From: Prosthecodimorpha hirschii
GTDB taxonomy: Bacteria; Pseudomonadota; Alphaproteobacteria; Rhizobiales; Ancalomicrobiaceae
NCBI RefSeq assembly: GCF_001305515.1
Contig: NZ_LJYW01000001.1
Location: 3,859,353 to 3,923,352 of the forward strand
Direction of reading: 5' to 3'
Length of the DNA stretch: 64,000 nt
The translations under genes and the position numbers were made by a program. This document shows, piece by piece, positions 32,165-41,225 of the stretch (positions within the stretch are counted from its first letter, which is position 1; each line of letters opens with the position of its first letter). The notes beneath the pieces were generated by a model. That model made no database searches. It was given only the letters and a program-made list of their open reading frames with translations, and had not been told where the DNA came from.

Positions 32165-33334
32165 TCAGACGGCCAACCGCCCCATGGCCGGACGTTCGAT
32201 CCGGGACAGGTGCCGGCCCGTCCGCTCGACGGCGCGCAGGACCCGCAGCAGGTTGCCGCCCATCAGGCCGGCGAGGTCGCCGTCGCTCCAGCCCCGACGG
32301 ACGAGTTCCGCGATCAGATGCGGAAAGCGCGACACGTCTTCCAGGCCGACCACGGGCGGGCCGCCGAAGAAGTCGGAACCGATGCCGACATGCTTCCGGC
32401 CGGCGCGGGCGGCCATGTAGTCGATATGGTCGCAGACCTCGCCGATCGAGGCCCGCGGCCAGGGGCCGAGTTCCGCCCGGCGGGCCGCCATCGCGGTCGT
32501 CCAGTCGACATCCGGACGCGTCTTGCCGAAATCGTCCTTCATCGGCCGCATCCAGTCGCGCGAGGCCTGCGAGACGAAGTCCGGCACGAAGGTCGCCATG
32601 ACGATGCCGCCATTGGCGGGAATGCGGGCCAGCACGTCGTCGGGAACGTTGCGCGGGTGGTCGCAGAGCGAGAAGGCGTTGCAATGGGTGAAGGCGACCG
32701 GCGCCCGGGTCACGTCGAGCACGCGGCGCATGGCGTCGTGCGAGGTGTGCGACAGGTCGACCATCATGCCGAGCCGGTTCATCTCGCGCACGACCGCCTC
32801 GCCGAACGGGGCGAGCCCGCCATGGCGCGGCGCGTCGGTGGTCGAATCGACCCAGTCGAGCGTTTCGTTGTGGCAGAGCGTCATGTAGCGCGCGCCGAGG
32901 TCGTAGAAGGTGCGCAGCATTTCGAGGCTGTTTTCCAGGCCGACGCCGCCCTCCACGGCGATGAAGCTGGCGATCCGACCCTCGCGCTTGGCCCGCATCA
33001 CGTCGGCGGCCGAGCGGGCCGGCCGGAAGGTCTCCGGGTGGGCGGCCTCCATCCGGCGGATCAGGTCGATCTGCTCCAGCGTCGTGCGGGCCGGATGCGG
33101 CACATCGGTCGGGATGAAGGCGGCCCAGAACTGCGCGGCGAGCCCGCCGGCCTTCAGGCGCGGGATGTCGGTGTCGCGGCCCTGGCGGGCCTCGTCCAGG
33201 CGAGCCTTGTCGACATCGCCGGCCGCTTCCGAATCGATGCGGATGACCCATGGCAGGTCGTTGTGCCCATCGATCAGGGGATGGCGGGCGATCAGATCGC
33301 GGGCATGGTCGAGGGCGGCATCGGCATTCGGCAT
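32165..33334 (-). CDS. Membrane-type dipeptidase (peptidase M19)
   Basis: Zinc dipeptidase of 389 residues, renal-dipeptidase family. Metal ligands are DGHNDLP (His24, Asp26), the Glu of AVEGGVGLENS, and the His residues of DLSHTS and a later THCNAFS; IGSDFFGGP is the C-terminal family signature. No signal peptide is seen, so it is probably cytoplasmic, acting on dipeptides or D-residue dipeptides. It begins 24 bases after the ECF sigma gene on the same strand, in the position where an anti-sigma gene would be expected. Confidence 0.9.
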   Translation of the reverse strand: MPNADAALDHARDLIARHPLIDGHNDLPWVIRIDSEAAGDVDKARLDEARQGRDTDIPRLKAGGLAAQFWAAFIPTDVPHPARTTLEQIDLIRRMEAAHPETFRPARSAADVMRAKREGRIASFIAVEGGVGLENSLEMLRTFYDLGARYMTLCHNETLDWVDSTTDAPRHGGLAPFGEAVVREMNRLGMMVDLSHTSHDAMRRVLDVTRAPVAFTHCNAFSLCDHPRNVPDDVLARIPANGGIVMATFVPDFVSQASRDWMRPMKDDFGKTRPDVDWTTAMAARRAELGPWPRASIGEVCDHIDYMAARAGRKHVGIGSDFFGGPPVVGLEDVSRFPHLIAELVRRGWSDGDLAGLMGGNLLRVLRAVERTGRHLSRIERPAMGRLAV

Positions 33335-33358
33335 CGGACGGGGCTCCGGTCACTCGGA

Positions 33359-33949
33359 TCAGAATTCGGTCAGGCCGTCATCCTCGAGCGCCTTGCGCAG
33401 GCGCGAAAAGGCAAGCCGGATGCGGGATTTGACCGTGCCGAGCGGAAGCCCGGATTGTTCGGCGATCTGGCTGTGCGACAGGCCCGAATAGAAGGCGAGC
33501 CGGACCAGTTCGATCTGTTCCGGCGGCAGAACCGCAAGGGCGACCCGGATCTTGTCCTCGCGGCGCCGGGCGTCGATGATCTCGTCGGCATCCTCCGGGG
33601 CGGAGGGCTGCAGCAGCGGCTCCTCGGGATCGAGCGCGGCGTCGCGGTTGCGCCGATGGGCATCGATGCGCCGATTGCGGGCGATGCGATAGAGCCAGGT
33701 GCCGACGGAGGACTTGGTGCGGTCGAACAGGGCGGCCTTGCGCCAGAGCGTGACCATCGCCTCCTGGGCCAGTTCCTCGGCCGAGCCGGCGTCGGATCCG
33801 AGGCGGATCAGATAGGCTTCGAGGCGTGGTGTGAAATGATCGAACAGGCGTCCGAACGCCTCGCGGTCCCGATGACGGGCGATCCGCTCCACGAGATCGG
33901 CAAACTCATCCCGCTCCGATGCCATGCGCCCGGGATCCGCGATACTCAT
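33359..33949 (-). CDS. ECF RNA polymerase sigma factor (RpoE-like)
   Basis: A 196-residue sigma-70 of the extracytoplasmic-function class. Region 2 is AYLIRLGSDAGSAEELAQEAMVTLW with the TWLYRIARNRRIDAHRR segment; region 4 has VRLAFYSGLSHSQIAEQSGLPLGTVKSRIRLAF as helix-turn-helix. The LWRKAALFD segment and overall pattern resemble the RpoE partner of ChrR in Rhodobacter, which answers singlet oxygen, but no ChrR anti-sigma gene is adjacent; an M19 dipeptidase follows instead. A second in-frame ATG (MASERDEF) is possible. Confidence 0.9.
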   Translation of the reverse strand: MSIADPGRMASERDEFADLVERIARHRDREAFGRLFDHFTPRLEAYLIRLGSDAGSAEELAQEAMVTLWRKAALFDRTKSSVGTWLYRIARNRRIDAHRRNRDAALDPEEPLLQPSAPEDADEIIDARRREDKIRVALAVLPPEQIELVRLAFYSGLSHSQIAEQSGLPLGTVKSRIRLAFSRLRKALEDDGLTEF

Positions 33950-34343
33950 GCGACCTCGAATGCCCTCTCCAGTTCGGGCGGTTGCGGCGCGGGGCGAGAC
34001 AGTCTGGCCCGGCGACCGGGACGGTCCTGTCCGGGATGCCCCATTGTCGCCGCCTTTGGATCGAACCGTTCGCCTGCCGCCACGATGTTAGCCTCAGATC
34101 ACGGGATCGACCAATCTGCAAGTCACATGCATGCCAACCTGACGGCACAGACTTAACGATCGCCGGCCGGGTCGGACCGGCGGCCCCGGCGCGGCAACGG
34201 TTCGGTAACCTGAATCGTGTTTTGGTTAACGCGACGTGACACTGCCGTCGGCACGCTGGCCGGCGGAATGCGGGCCGATTGGATGTCGAAAGGCGCCCGA
34301 TTCGGTCTCCGCCAAGGACATTCGAACAGGGAATCGGGACGGC
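33950..34343. other. Divergent promoter region, sigma factor / IalB-like gene
   Basis: A 394-base non-coding gap between two outward-reading genes. I see GC-rich stems around 34165-34195 and a short imperfect inverted repeat GGTTCGGTAACC near 34199. No convincing sigma-type promoter could be assigned by eye. Confidence 0.4.
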
Positions 34344-34880
34344 ATGGACACGAACTCACCCCTCGCGCTTGCTCTCCGGGCCGGTCTGATCGCAGGCGCT
34401 GCCGCACTGGTCGGCGCCGCCTCGCCGGCTTCGGCGCAGCAGAGCCCGCTCCTGCTGGTCCAATCCAAGGATTGGAGCGCCGTCACGGCCGGCGCCCAGA
34501 AGGCCAAGGTCTGCTACGCGATCACCAAGCCGACCAAGATGGAGCCGGCCAGTCTAAACCATGGCGAGGTGTTCTTCTTCATCTCGATCTGGCCCGGCGA
34601 CAATGTCCGCAACGAGCCGAGCCTGCAGGTCGGCTACTCGTTGAAGGAAGGCAGCAAGGTCACGGTCGAGGTCGACACGCAGAAATTCTCGATGTTCACC
34701 CGCGGCGACGGCGCCTGGCTGCAGGACAAGACCGACGAGGTCAAGCTGGTGGATGCCCTCAAGAAGGGCAAGAAGCTGACCATCGGCGGCCAGTCCGGCC
34801 GCGGCAACGCCACCACCTATGCCTTCTCGCTGCAGGGCTTCTCCGGCGCGCTCGATGCCGCCCTGAAGGAATGCAAGTAG
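34344..34880 (+). CDS. Invasion-associated locus B (IalB) family protein
   Basis: Exported protein of 178 residues with signal peptide (LRAGLIAGAAALVGAASPASAQ) and the IalB fold: WSAVTAGAQKAKVCYAITKP, EVFFFISIWPGDNVRNEPSLQVG and SLQGFSGALDAALKEC. The paired cysteines at each end probably form a disulfide. IalB is named from Bartonella, but homologues are common in free-living alphaproteobacteria and their role is unknown. It is divergent from the ECF sigma gene, so regulation by it is possible but unproven. Confidence 0.87.
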   Translation: MDTNSPLALALRAGLIAGAAALVGAASPASAQQSPLLLVQSKDWSAVTAGAQKAKVCYAITKPTKMEPASLNHGEVFFFISIWPGDNVRNEPSLQVGYSLKEGSKVTVEVDTQKFSMFTRGDGAWLQDKTDEVKLVDALKKGKKLTIGGQSGRGNATTYAFSLQGFSGALDAALKECK

Positions 34881-35011
34881 TCGATAGACCGTCCGCGGCA
34901 GCTGCCCTTTGAAGATTTCCGCCGGATCGCCTATGTAGGGCGTTCGGATCGAGACCCTGGGCGCCGCCTCCGGCGCGCCGATTTCGTGCAGGGCTCGCGG
35001 AAGGACGCAGC

Positions 35012-36268
35012 ATGACTCTCTCGACTGTCCCGGCGGACGGCTTGGCCGTGCCGCCCGGCGCGATCGCGCCGATCATGAAGATGGCCGAGGCGCAGCCGGT
35101 GCGCGACGCCAAGCCCTCGCTGATGGGCATGACGCGCGAGGATCTGGGCGACGCCTTGCGCTCGGTCGGCATCGAGGAGCGTCAGGTGCGCATGCGCGTC
35201 GGGCAGCTCTGGCACTGGATCTACTTCCGCGGCGCCGAGTCCTTCGACCGGATGACCAACGTCTCCAAGGATCTGCGCGCCCGGCTGGCGGAATCCTTCG
35301 TGATCGCCCGGCCGGAGATCGTCTCGGAACAGATCTCCGTCGACGGCACCCGCAAATGGCTGTTGCGCTTTCCGCCGCGCGGCGCCGGCCGGCCGGTCGA
35401 GGTGGAGACCGTCTACATCCCCGAGGAGGGCCGCGGCACGCTGTGCGTCTCCTCGCAGGTCGGCTGCACCCTGACCTGCTCGTTCTGCCATACCGGCACC
35501 CAGAAGCTCGTGCGCAACCTGACCAAGGAGGAGATCGTCGCCCAGGTGGTGATCGCCCGCGAGCGGCTCGGCGACTTTCCGGACCGGGCGACCGAGGCCG
35601 GCGCGATCGTGCCGAAGGAGGGCCGCTTCGTCTCCAACATCGTCATGATGGGGATGGGCGAGCCGCTCTACAATTTCGACAATGTCCGCGACGCCCTGCA
35701 GGTGGCGACCGACGGCGAGGGCCTGTCCCTGTCGCGCCGGCGGATCACGCTGTCGACCTCCGGCGTGGTGCCGATGATCGCGCGGGCCGGCGAGGAGATC
35801 GGCACGCTGCTGGCGGTCTCGCTGCATGCGGTGCGCGACGACCTGCGCGACGAGCTGGTGCCGCTCAACCGCAAATATCCGATCGCCGAACTGATGGCCG
35901 CCTGCCGGGACTATCCGGGCCTCTCCAATGCCCGCCGCATCACCTTTGAATATGTGATGCTGAAGGGGATCAACGACAGCCCGGCCGACGCCCGCGAACT
36001 GGTCCGGCTGCTGCGCGGCATTCCGGCCAAGATCAACCTGATCCCGTTCAATCCCTGGCCGGGCTCGCGCTACGAATGCTCCGACTGGGATACGATCGAG
36101 GCCTTCTCGGACATCGTCAACCGTGCCGGCTATGCCAGCCCGATCCGCACCCCGCGCGGACGCGACATCCTGGCGGCCTGCGGGCAGCTCAAATCCGCGA
36201 CCGAGCGGCTTCGCATCCGCGAGCGCATGGCCCTGGAGGCCATGATCGGCGGCGCCGACGAGGACTGA
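35012..36268 (+). CDS. rlmN: Dual-specificity rRNA/tRNA adenine C2-methyltransferase RlmN
   Basis: Radical-SAM enzyme of 418 residues that methylates A2503 of 23S rRNA and A37 of some tRNAs. The iron-sulfur motif is CTLTCSFC in [17 protein letters not shown]; further SAM-site motifs are [26 protein letters not shown] and the C-terminal [15 protein letters not shown], whose Cys is one of the catalytic pair. GGAAGGA precedes the ATG. The long C-terminal tail after the catalytic Cys is usual in alphaproteobacteria. Stands alone as a housekeeping gene. Confidence 0.95.
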   Translation: MTLSTVPADGLAVPPGAIAPIMKMAEAQPVRDAKPSLMGMTREDLGDALRSVGIEERQVRMRVGQLWHWIYFRGAESFDRMTNVSKDLRARLAESFVIARPEIVSEQISVDGTRKWLLRFPPRGAGRPVEVETVYIPEEGRGTLCVSSQVGCTLTCSFCHTGTQKLVRNLTKEEIVAQVVIARERLGDFPDRATEAGAIVPKEGRFVSNIVMMGMGEPLYNFDNVRDALQVATDGEGLSLSRRRITLSTSGVVPMIARAGEEIGTLLAVSLHAVRDDLRDELVPLNRKYPIAELMAACRDYPGLSNARRITFEYVMLKGINDSPADARELVRLLRGIPAKINLIPFNPWPGSRYECSDWDTIEAFSDIVNRAGYASPIRTPRGRDILAACGQLKSATERLRIRERMALEAMIGGADED

Positions 36269-36384
36269 GCCGATTCGGTAACGCGTTGCCGAGGAAGCCC
36301 TACAGCCGAGGGTGCCGAAACGGTAGGATCGGACCGTCACCCCCGTGATTCGCGCGCGGGTGCACGCGGGGACCGAAATCGTCC

Positions 36385-36906
36385 ATGGCCAGCCCATCCG
36401 ATCCCAGGCCGTCCGATCCCAGGCCGCATCCGAACAGGCCGCCGATGATCCCCAGCGGGCGCCTGCCGCGCCTGCTCGTCGGCTATCTGGCGGCGTGCCT
36501 GGCTGCCGCCCTCATCCTGCCGCTCGGGCAGATCGCCCATGACGCGCTCGTCCTCGGGCCGTCGCGGGCGCTCGGTTCGGCCGGTATCGCGGGCATCTGG
36601 GTGATCGCCCTTTTCGCCTTCGCCATTCTTGTGGTGGTGGCGGCGCCCTTTGCGGTCGGACTGGTGCTGTTCGGTGCCGCCCGGGGCGAACTGTCGGCCC
36701 TGATCCAGACGCTCTACGGCGCCTTCTCGGGCCTGCTCGTGCAGGCCGTCTGGGCGACATCCGGGATGGGCAATGCGGCGCGCTCGAATCTGGCGGCCTT
36801 CCTGCTCTTCGCGGTCGTCGGCGCGGTTGCCGGCTTGGTCTTCGCCCGTGTCGGGGCGCCGCAGCGCCGATCCCGGCCGCCGCAGCGTGCGCCGGAGAAC
36901 CGCTGA
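36385..36906 (+). CDS. Small membrane protein, unrecognised (first of three)
   Basis: A 173-residue protein with four predicted membrane segments (about residues 28-50, 66-100, 110-125 and 133-152). The N-terminus is a proline-rich repeat (DPRPSDPRPHPNRPP) before MIPSGRLPRL, so the true start may be the ATG 60 bases downstream. The C-terminus is Arg/Pro-rich. I do not recognise the family. It precedes two more small membrane proteins on the same strand. Confidence 0.6.
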   Translation: MASPSDPRPSDPRPHPNRPPMIPSGRLPRLLVGYLAACLAAALILPLGQIAHDALVLGPSRALGSAGIAGIWVIALFAFAILVVVAAPFAVGLVLFGAARGELSALIQTLYGAFSGLLVQAVWATSGMGNAARSNLAAFLLFAVVGAVAGLVFARVGAPQRRSRPPQRAPENR

Positions 36907-37038
36907 GCCTGCGGTGCCGGATGCCCGCCTTGCAGCCGGATTGCGTCGCGGCCGGAAACCGGCGAGGCTCGGCACCGAACCGGTGAGCCGGGTTCCGGCC
37001 GATTTGGCAGCCCGTTCGAACGGTGGCGGACAAAACCG

Positions 37039-37677
37039 ATGATCGTCTTTCGTCTCCTGTGGCGCTTCATCGTCATCACGGTCGGCTACCTCGCGGCCGC
37101 GGCGGCGGCTGCTGCCTTTGCGGCGGCCTCGCAGGTCCTCAGCCATCTGCCGCCGGAATTTCGCGATGCCGCCGAAATCTGGCGCAGCTTCGGGCCGCTG
37201 GCCGATTTCGGCGCCTTCCTGGTCGCCTATGCGATCGTCCTCTCGGTCTCCTTCGTGCCGGGCATCCTGCTGGCGCTGGTCAGCGAGATCATCGGCCTGC
37301 GCAGTCTCGGCTACTATCTGGTCGCCGGCGGGCTGATCGGGCTCTGGGCGGCCCGCCCACCGATCGGCGGCATCGCGGCGCAGCCCTTCGCGCCGGCACT
37401 CGCGGCCGGCTTCGTCGGCGGCTTCGTCTACTGGCTGATCGCCGGCCGGGGCGCGGGACGGTCGCGGCCGGCGTCGGCCGCGCCGTCAGGCCAGGGACCC
37501 GTCCCCGACCCGAGGCGGACGGGCCCGCATGCCACCCCGCCGCCGTCGCCGCCGCCGGCGCATCGGAGACCGGCTTCGGCGGTGCCGAGCATTGCGCCGT
37601 CCCATCCCGGTCCCCGCCGGCCGCCGCCGCCGAGCGCGCCGCCGCGCCCGCCGGTGGTCGATCGGAAATCGCGATGA
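37039..37677 (+). CDS. Small membrane protein with proline-rich tail, unrecognised (second of three)
   Basis: A 212-residue protein with four hydrophobic segments in the first 135 residues (RFIVITVGYLAAAAAAAAF, AYAIVLSVSFVPGILLALV, YYLVAGGLIGLW, LAAGFVGGFVYWLIAG) followed by an 80-residue tail rich in P, S, A and R, probably cytoplasmic and disordered. No family recognised. Its stop overlaps the ATG of the third gene (ATGA), so the two are translationally coupled. Confidence 0.65.
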   Translation: MIVFRLLWRFIVITVGYLAAAAAAAAFAAASQVLSHLPPEFRDAAEIWRSFGPLADFGAFLVAYAIVLSVSFVPGILLALVSEIIGLRSLGYYLVAGGLIGLWAARPPIGGIAAQPFAPALAAGFVGGFVYWLIAGRGAGRSRPASAAPSGQGPVPDPRRTGPHATPPPSPPPAHRRPASAVPSIAPSHPGPRRPPPPSAPPRPPVVDRKSR

Positions 37678-38033
37678 GCGGCGAAAATGGCCTTGGGGTG
37701 CGCGCGCCCGTGGCGCTGCTGGTCGGCTTCCTCGGTGCAGCCCTGGGGGCGGCGGCGGTCGCCTTCGGCTATATCGTGATCCTGCTCTGGCTGATCGCGC
37801 CTTTTGGCGAGGCGATCACCTGGCTGGTGGTCATCGCCGCGCTGGCCGGCACGCTGCCGATCCTGGCCGGGCTGGCGCTGACGGTGCTGGTCTCGGCGTC
37901 GGTATCGGTCCTGATCCTCCGGTTCGGCGGCGTGTCCACGGCGTGGTGGGCGATCCCGATCGGGGCCGGCGTCGAACTGGCGCTCGGCGCGGCGATCTTC
38001 GTCGTCGACGGGATCGGGTCGCGCCTGCACTGA
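37674..38033 (+). CDS. Small membrane protein, unrecognised (third of three)
   Basis: A 119-residue protein, almost entirely membrane-embedded: about four segments (ALLVGFLGAALGAAAVAFGY, WLVVIAALAGTLPILAGLAL, VLVSASVSVLIL, IPIGAGVELALGAAIFVV). It starts inside the stop codon of the preceding gene. It shares the general size and layout of its two neighbours, so the three may form one membrane complex, but this is inference only. Confidence 0.7.
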   Translation: MSGENGLGVRAPVALLVGFLGAALGAAAVAFGYIVILLWLIAPFGEAITWLVVIAALAGTLPILAGLALTVLVSASVSVLILRFGGVSTAWWAIPIGAGVELALGAAIFVVDGIGSRLH

Positions 38034-38138
38034 GGTGCCCTGCGGCGGCGGCATTTCACCCGCGGCCGGGCTTCGGCTATGGTCCGCCGCCATGGCGACG
38101 CTGCGTCGCCCGCCTCATTCCGCCACACGGAGCCCGTC

Positions 38139-39329
38139 GTGCCCGGCCCTTCTCCCGCTCAGTCCTTCGATGTCGTCATCGCCGGCGGCGCCATCGTCGG
38201 TTCGTCCGTCGCCTATTTCCTGAAGCATGAACTCGGCTTCACCGGCTCCGTGGCGGTGATCGAGCCCGATCCGACCTATGCCCGCTCGGCGACGACCCTG
38301 TCGGCGGCCTCGATCCGGCAGCAATTCTCGACGCCCGAGAATATCCGCCTGTCGCTCTACGGCGTCGACTTCATCCGCTCGCTCAAGGCCCGTTTCGGCG
38401 CCGAGGCCGAGATCGGCTTCCACGAGGGCGGCTATCTCCTGCTGGCGAGCCCCGAGGGCTTGCCGATCCTTGAGGCGAATCATCGGGTGCAGGCGGCCGA
38501 ACAGGCCGACATCGCCCTGCTCGATCCGACCGGGCTGTCGGCCCGCTTCCCCTGGCTGTCGACCGACGGCCTCGCCGCCGGCGCCTTCGGGGTGACGGGG
38601 GAGGGCTGGTTCGACGCCCATTCGCTGCTCGACCTGATCCGCAAGGGCGCGCGCGCCGCCGGGGCGACCTACCTTCAGGGCCGGGTCGCCGGCATCGGGC
38701 GCGACGGCAACCGCATCACCGGCGTCACGCTCGCCGACGGCAGCACGCTCGCCTGCGGTACCTTCGTCAATGCCGCCGGCCCGGCGGCCGGCGATGTCGC
38801 CGCGCTCGCCGGCATCGCGCTGCCGGTGGAGCCGCGCAAGCGCTTCGTCTTCGTCATCCATTGCCGCGAGAAGCTGCCCGGCATGCCGCTGCTGGTCGAC
38901 ACAACCGGCGTCTATGTCCGGCCGGAGGGCGAGTACCACATCTGCGGCGTCTCGCCCGAGGAGGGACCGGATCCGCGTCCGGCCGACGACGATTTCGAGG
39001 TCGACTATGCGCTGTTCGAGGACCTGATCTGGCCGGCGCTCGCCACCCGCATCCCGGCCTTCGAGGCCGCCAAGCTGATCCGGGCCTGGGCCGGCCACTA
39101 CGACTACAACACGCTCGACCAGAATGCCGTCATCGGGCCGCATCCGGAGATCGGCAACTTCTTCTTCGCCAACGGCTTTTCCGGGCACGGGCTGCAGCAG
39201 GCCCCGGCCGCCGGGCGGGCGATCGCCGAATGGATCGTCGCGGGCCGCTCGGTCTCGCTCGATCTCGCCGTGTTCGGCTTCGAGCGGATCGCGGCCGGCC
39301 GGCCGGTGCGCGAGCTCAACGTGATATGA
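38139..39329 (+). CDS. FAD-dependent oxidoreductase (DAO family, FOXRED1/sarcosine-oxidase-like)
   Basis: Flavoprotein of 396 residues with the FAD motif VVIAGGAIVGSSVAYFL, the D-amino-acid-oxidase-type segment SAASIRQQFSTPENIRLS and a C-terminal cap NFFFANGFSGHGLQQAPAAGR. It probably oxidises an N-methyl or amino group of a small amine; the substrate is unknown. I used the GTG with CGGAG 6 bases upstream; an ATG 60 bases earlier adds a tail unlike the family. Its stop overlaps the ATG of the kinase gene that follows. Confidence 0.85.
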   Translation: MPGPSPAQSFDVVIAGGAIVGSSVAYFLKHELGFTGSVAVIEPDPTYARSATTLSAASIRQQFSTPENIRLSLYGVDFIRSLKARFGAEAEIGFHEGGYLLLASPEGLPILEANHRVQAAEQADIALLDPTGLSARFPWLSTDGLAAGAFGVTGEGWFDAHSLLDLIRKGARAAGATYLQGRVAGIGRDGNRITGVTLADGSTLACGTFVNAAGPAAGDVAALAGIALPVEPRKRFVFVIHCREKLPGMPLLVDTTGVYVRPEGEYHICGVSPEEGPDPRPADDDFEVDYALFEDLIWPALATRIPAFEAAKLIRAWAGHYDYNTLDQNAVIGPHPEIGNFFFANGFSGHGLQQAPAAGRAIAEWIVAGRSVSLDLAVFGFERIAAGRPVRELNVI

Positions 39330-40276
39330 CCGGCGCGGCCGCTCCTCATCCTGGCCCCGATCGCGGCAAGCCGGCCGTGATCGTCGTGTCGAGCCTGGTG
39401 GCGCGCGGTTCGGTCGGCGGGCGCGGGGCGGTGTTCGCACTGCAAAGGCTCGGCTTCCCGGTCTGGTTCGTACCGACCGTGACGCTGCCATGGCATCCGG
39501 GCCACGGCCGCGCCACCCGCCTCGTCGCGCCCGACGAGGCCTTCGCGGCGCTGGTCGACGACCTGGCCGGTTCGCCCAAGCTCGGCGAGGTCGGCGCCGT
39601 GCTGACCGGCTATTTCGGCGCGCCCGGCCAGGTCGAGGCCGCCGCCCGCCTGATCGCGGCCGTCCGGGCGGCGCGGCCGGCGGCCCTGCATCTGTGCGAC
39701 CCGGTGATCGGCGATGTCCGCCCCGACGGCTCGGGCGGCCTCTACGTGCCGGAGGCGACCGCGGCGGCGATCCGCGACCGTCTGGTGCCCGGCGCCGACA
39801 TCCTGACCCCGAACCGCTTCGAGGCCGGCTGGCTCGCCGGCCTGCCGACCGGCTCGACCGCCGAGACGATTGCGGCGGCGCGCGCGCTCGGCCGGCCGAC
39901 CGTGCTGGTCACCTCGGCCCCGGCCATGATGGCGCGCGCCTTCGCCAATCTGCTGGTCACCGCCAAGGGCGCCGTGCAGGCCGAGCATCCGCTCGTCGAG
40001 GGCGCGCCGAACGGCACCGGCGACCTGCTCGCCGCCCTGTTCCTGGCCCGCATCCTCGACGGCGCCGGTCCCGAGAAGGCCCTGGAGCGGGCCGCCGCGA
40101 CGGTGTTCGACATGGTCGCCCGCTCGGTCCGCGCCGGCGCCGACGAGCTTCTGCTCGCCGCCGAACAGGACGTGCTGGCCCATTCCATGGCGACCGTCTC
40201 GGTGCGCACCCTGGCCGAACCGGGCCGCCCGCGCGGCGATGGGCCGCGTCGCGCGCCGAAGCCGGGCACGCTGTGA
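39326..40276 (+). CDS. pdxY: PfkB-like pyridoxal kinase family protein
   Basis: A 316-residue kinase of the pyridoxal kinase group: VSSLVARGSVGGRGAVFALQ at the substrate side, LHLCDPVIGD, LTPNRFEAGWLAG, and the ATP/anion-hole motif GAPNGTGDLLAALFLA with the catalytic Asp of GTGD. Pyridoxal 5'-phosphate salvage is the likely role; other vitamin B6-like or hydroxymethylpyrimidine substrates are possible. It starts inside the stop of the FAD gene (ATGA) and ends inside the GTGA start of the next gene. About 30 extra residues lie at the C-terminus. Confidence 0.85.
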   Translation: MTGAAAPHPGPDRGKPAVIVVSSLVARGSVGGRGAVFALQRLGFPVWFVPTVTLPWHPGHGRATRLVAPDEAFAALVDDLAGSPKLGEVGAVLTGYFGAPGQVEAAARLIAAVRAARPAALHLCDPVIGDVRPDGSGGLYVPEATAAAIRDRLVPGADILTPNRFEAGWLAGLPTGSTAETIAAARALGRPTVLVTSAPAMMARAFANLLVTAKGAVQAEHPLVEGAPNGTGDLLAALFLARILDGAGPEKALERAAATVFDMVARSVRAGADELLLAAEQDVLAHSMATVSVRTLAEPGRPRGDGPRRAPKPGTL

Positions 40277-41037
40277 CGGTGCCGCCGCAGGGTGGGACTG
40301 CTTCGGCGGCGGGGCCGGTCGCCGGCGTCGACGGCTGTCCGGCCGGCTGGGTCGCGGTCACGCTCGATGCCGGTGCGCCGCATCTCGCCGTCCATGCCGA
40401 TTTCGCCGCCATCCTCGCCGCGGAGGGGGGCGTGATCGCGGTCGACATGCCGATCGGCCTGCCGGATCGGGTCGGCTTGGGCGGACGCGGGCCGGAGCGG
40501 CTTGTCCGCCCGCTCCTCGGCGAGCGGCAGTCCTCGGTCTTCTCGGTGCCGAGCCGGGCCGCCGTCTGGGCCGTCGACGATCTCGACGCGCCCGACGCCT
40601 ACCGGACCATCTGCGACGTCGCCTTCGCCACCTCAGAGCCGCCGCGCAAGATCTCGCGCCAGTGCTTCCACATCCTGCCCAAGATCCGCGAGATCGACCG
40701 GCTGATGACGCCGGCTCTGTCGGGCCGCGTCTTCGAGGTCCACCCGGAGGTCGCCTTCTGGCGGCTGAACGGCGGCTCGGCGATGCGCCTGCCCAAGAAG
40801 GTCAAGAACCGCGCCGCCGAGCCGGGTCTCGCCGAGCGGATCGACCTGCTCGTCCGCCACGGCTATCCGCGTGCCTTCCTGGAGCAGGCGCTGCCGCGCG
40901 GCGTCGGCCGCGACGACCTGATCGATGCCGCCGTCAACGCCCTGATCGCCGTCCGGATCGCGGCCGGCGAGGCCCGGCCCTTCCCCGATCCGCCCGAGCG
41001 GGACGGGCGCGGCCTGACGGTGGCGATCTGGGCCTGA
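40273..41037 (+). CDS. DUF429 family protein
   Basis: A 254-residue protein with the DUF429 signature: GVDGCPAGWVAV at the N-terminus, IAVDMPIGLPD, RISRQCFHILPKIREID and a C-terminal DDLIDAAVNALIA. The fold is of the RNase-H/actin-like class, but no activity is established. A GTG start overlaps the stop of the kinase gene (GTGA). Tight coupling to a pyridoxal-kinase-like and an FAD gene suggests a shared pathway, not known to me. Confidence 0.85.
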   Translation: MTVPPQGGTASAAGPVAGVDGCPAGWVAVTLDAGAPHLAVHADFAAILAAEGGVIAVDMPIGLPDRVGLGGRGPERLVRPLLGERQSSVFSVPSRAAVWAVDDLDAPDAYRTICDVAFATSEPPRKISRQCFHILPKIREIDRLMTPALSGRVFEVHPEVAFWRLNGGSAMRLPKKVKNRAAEPGLAERIDLLVRHGYPRAFLEQALPRGVGRDDLIDAAVNALIAVRIAAGEARPFPDPPERDGRGLTVAIWA

Positions 41038-41225
41038 GCCGGCCTTGGCGATCTCCCATGACTGCAACGGTCTGCGGCCGCCAGCGGGTGACTGACCGTC
41101 AGCGGTTCGAGGACCAACAATCGATCAGTGTCCGCCAGTGGGTCTGCGACCACCGGAGGGCTGGACAATCCCGCGCCGCGCGGTCACATCGGGGGCATGG
41201 TGCAGTGCGACAGGCGGGGGCGGCG

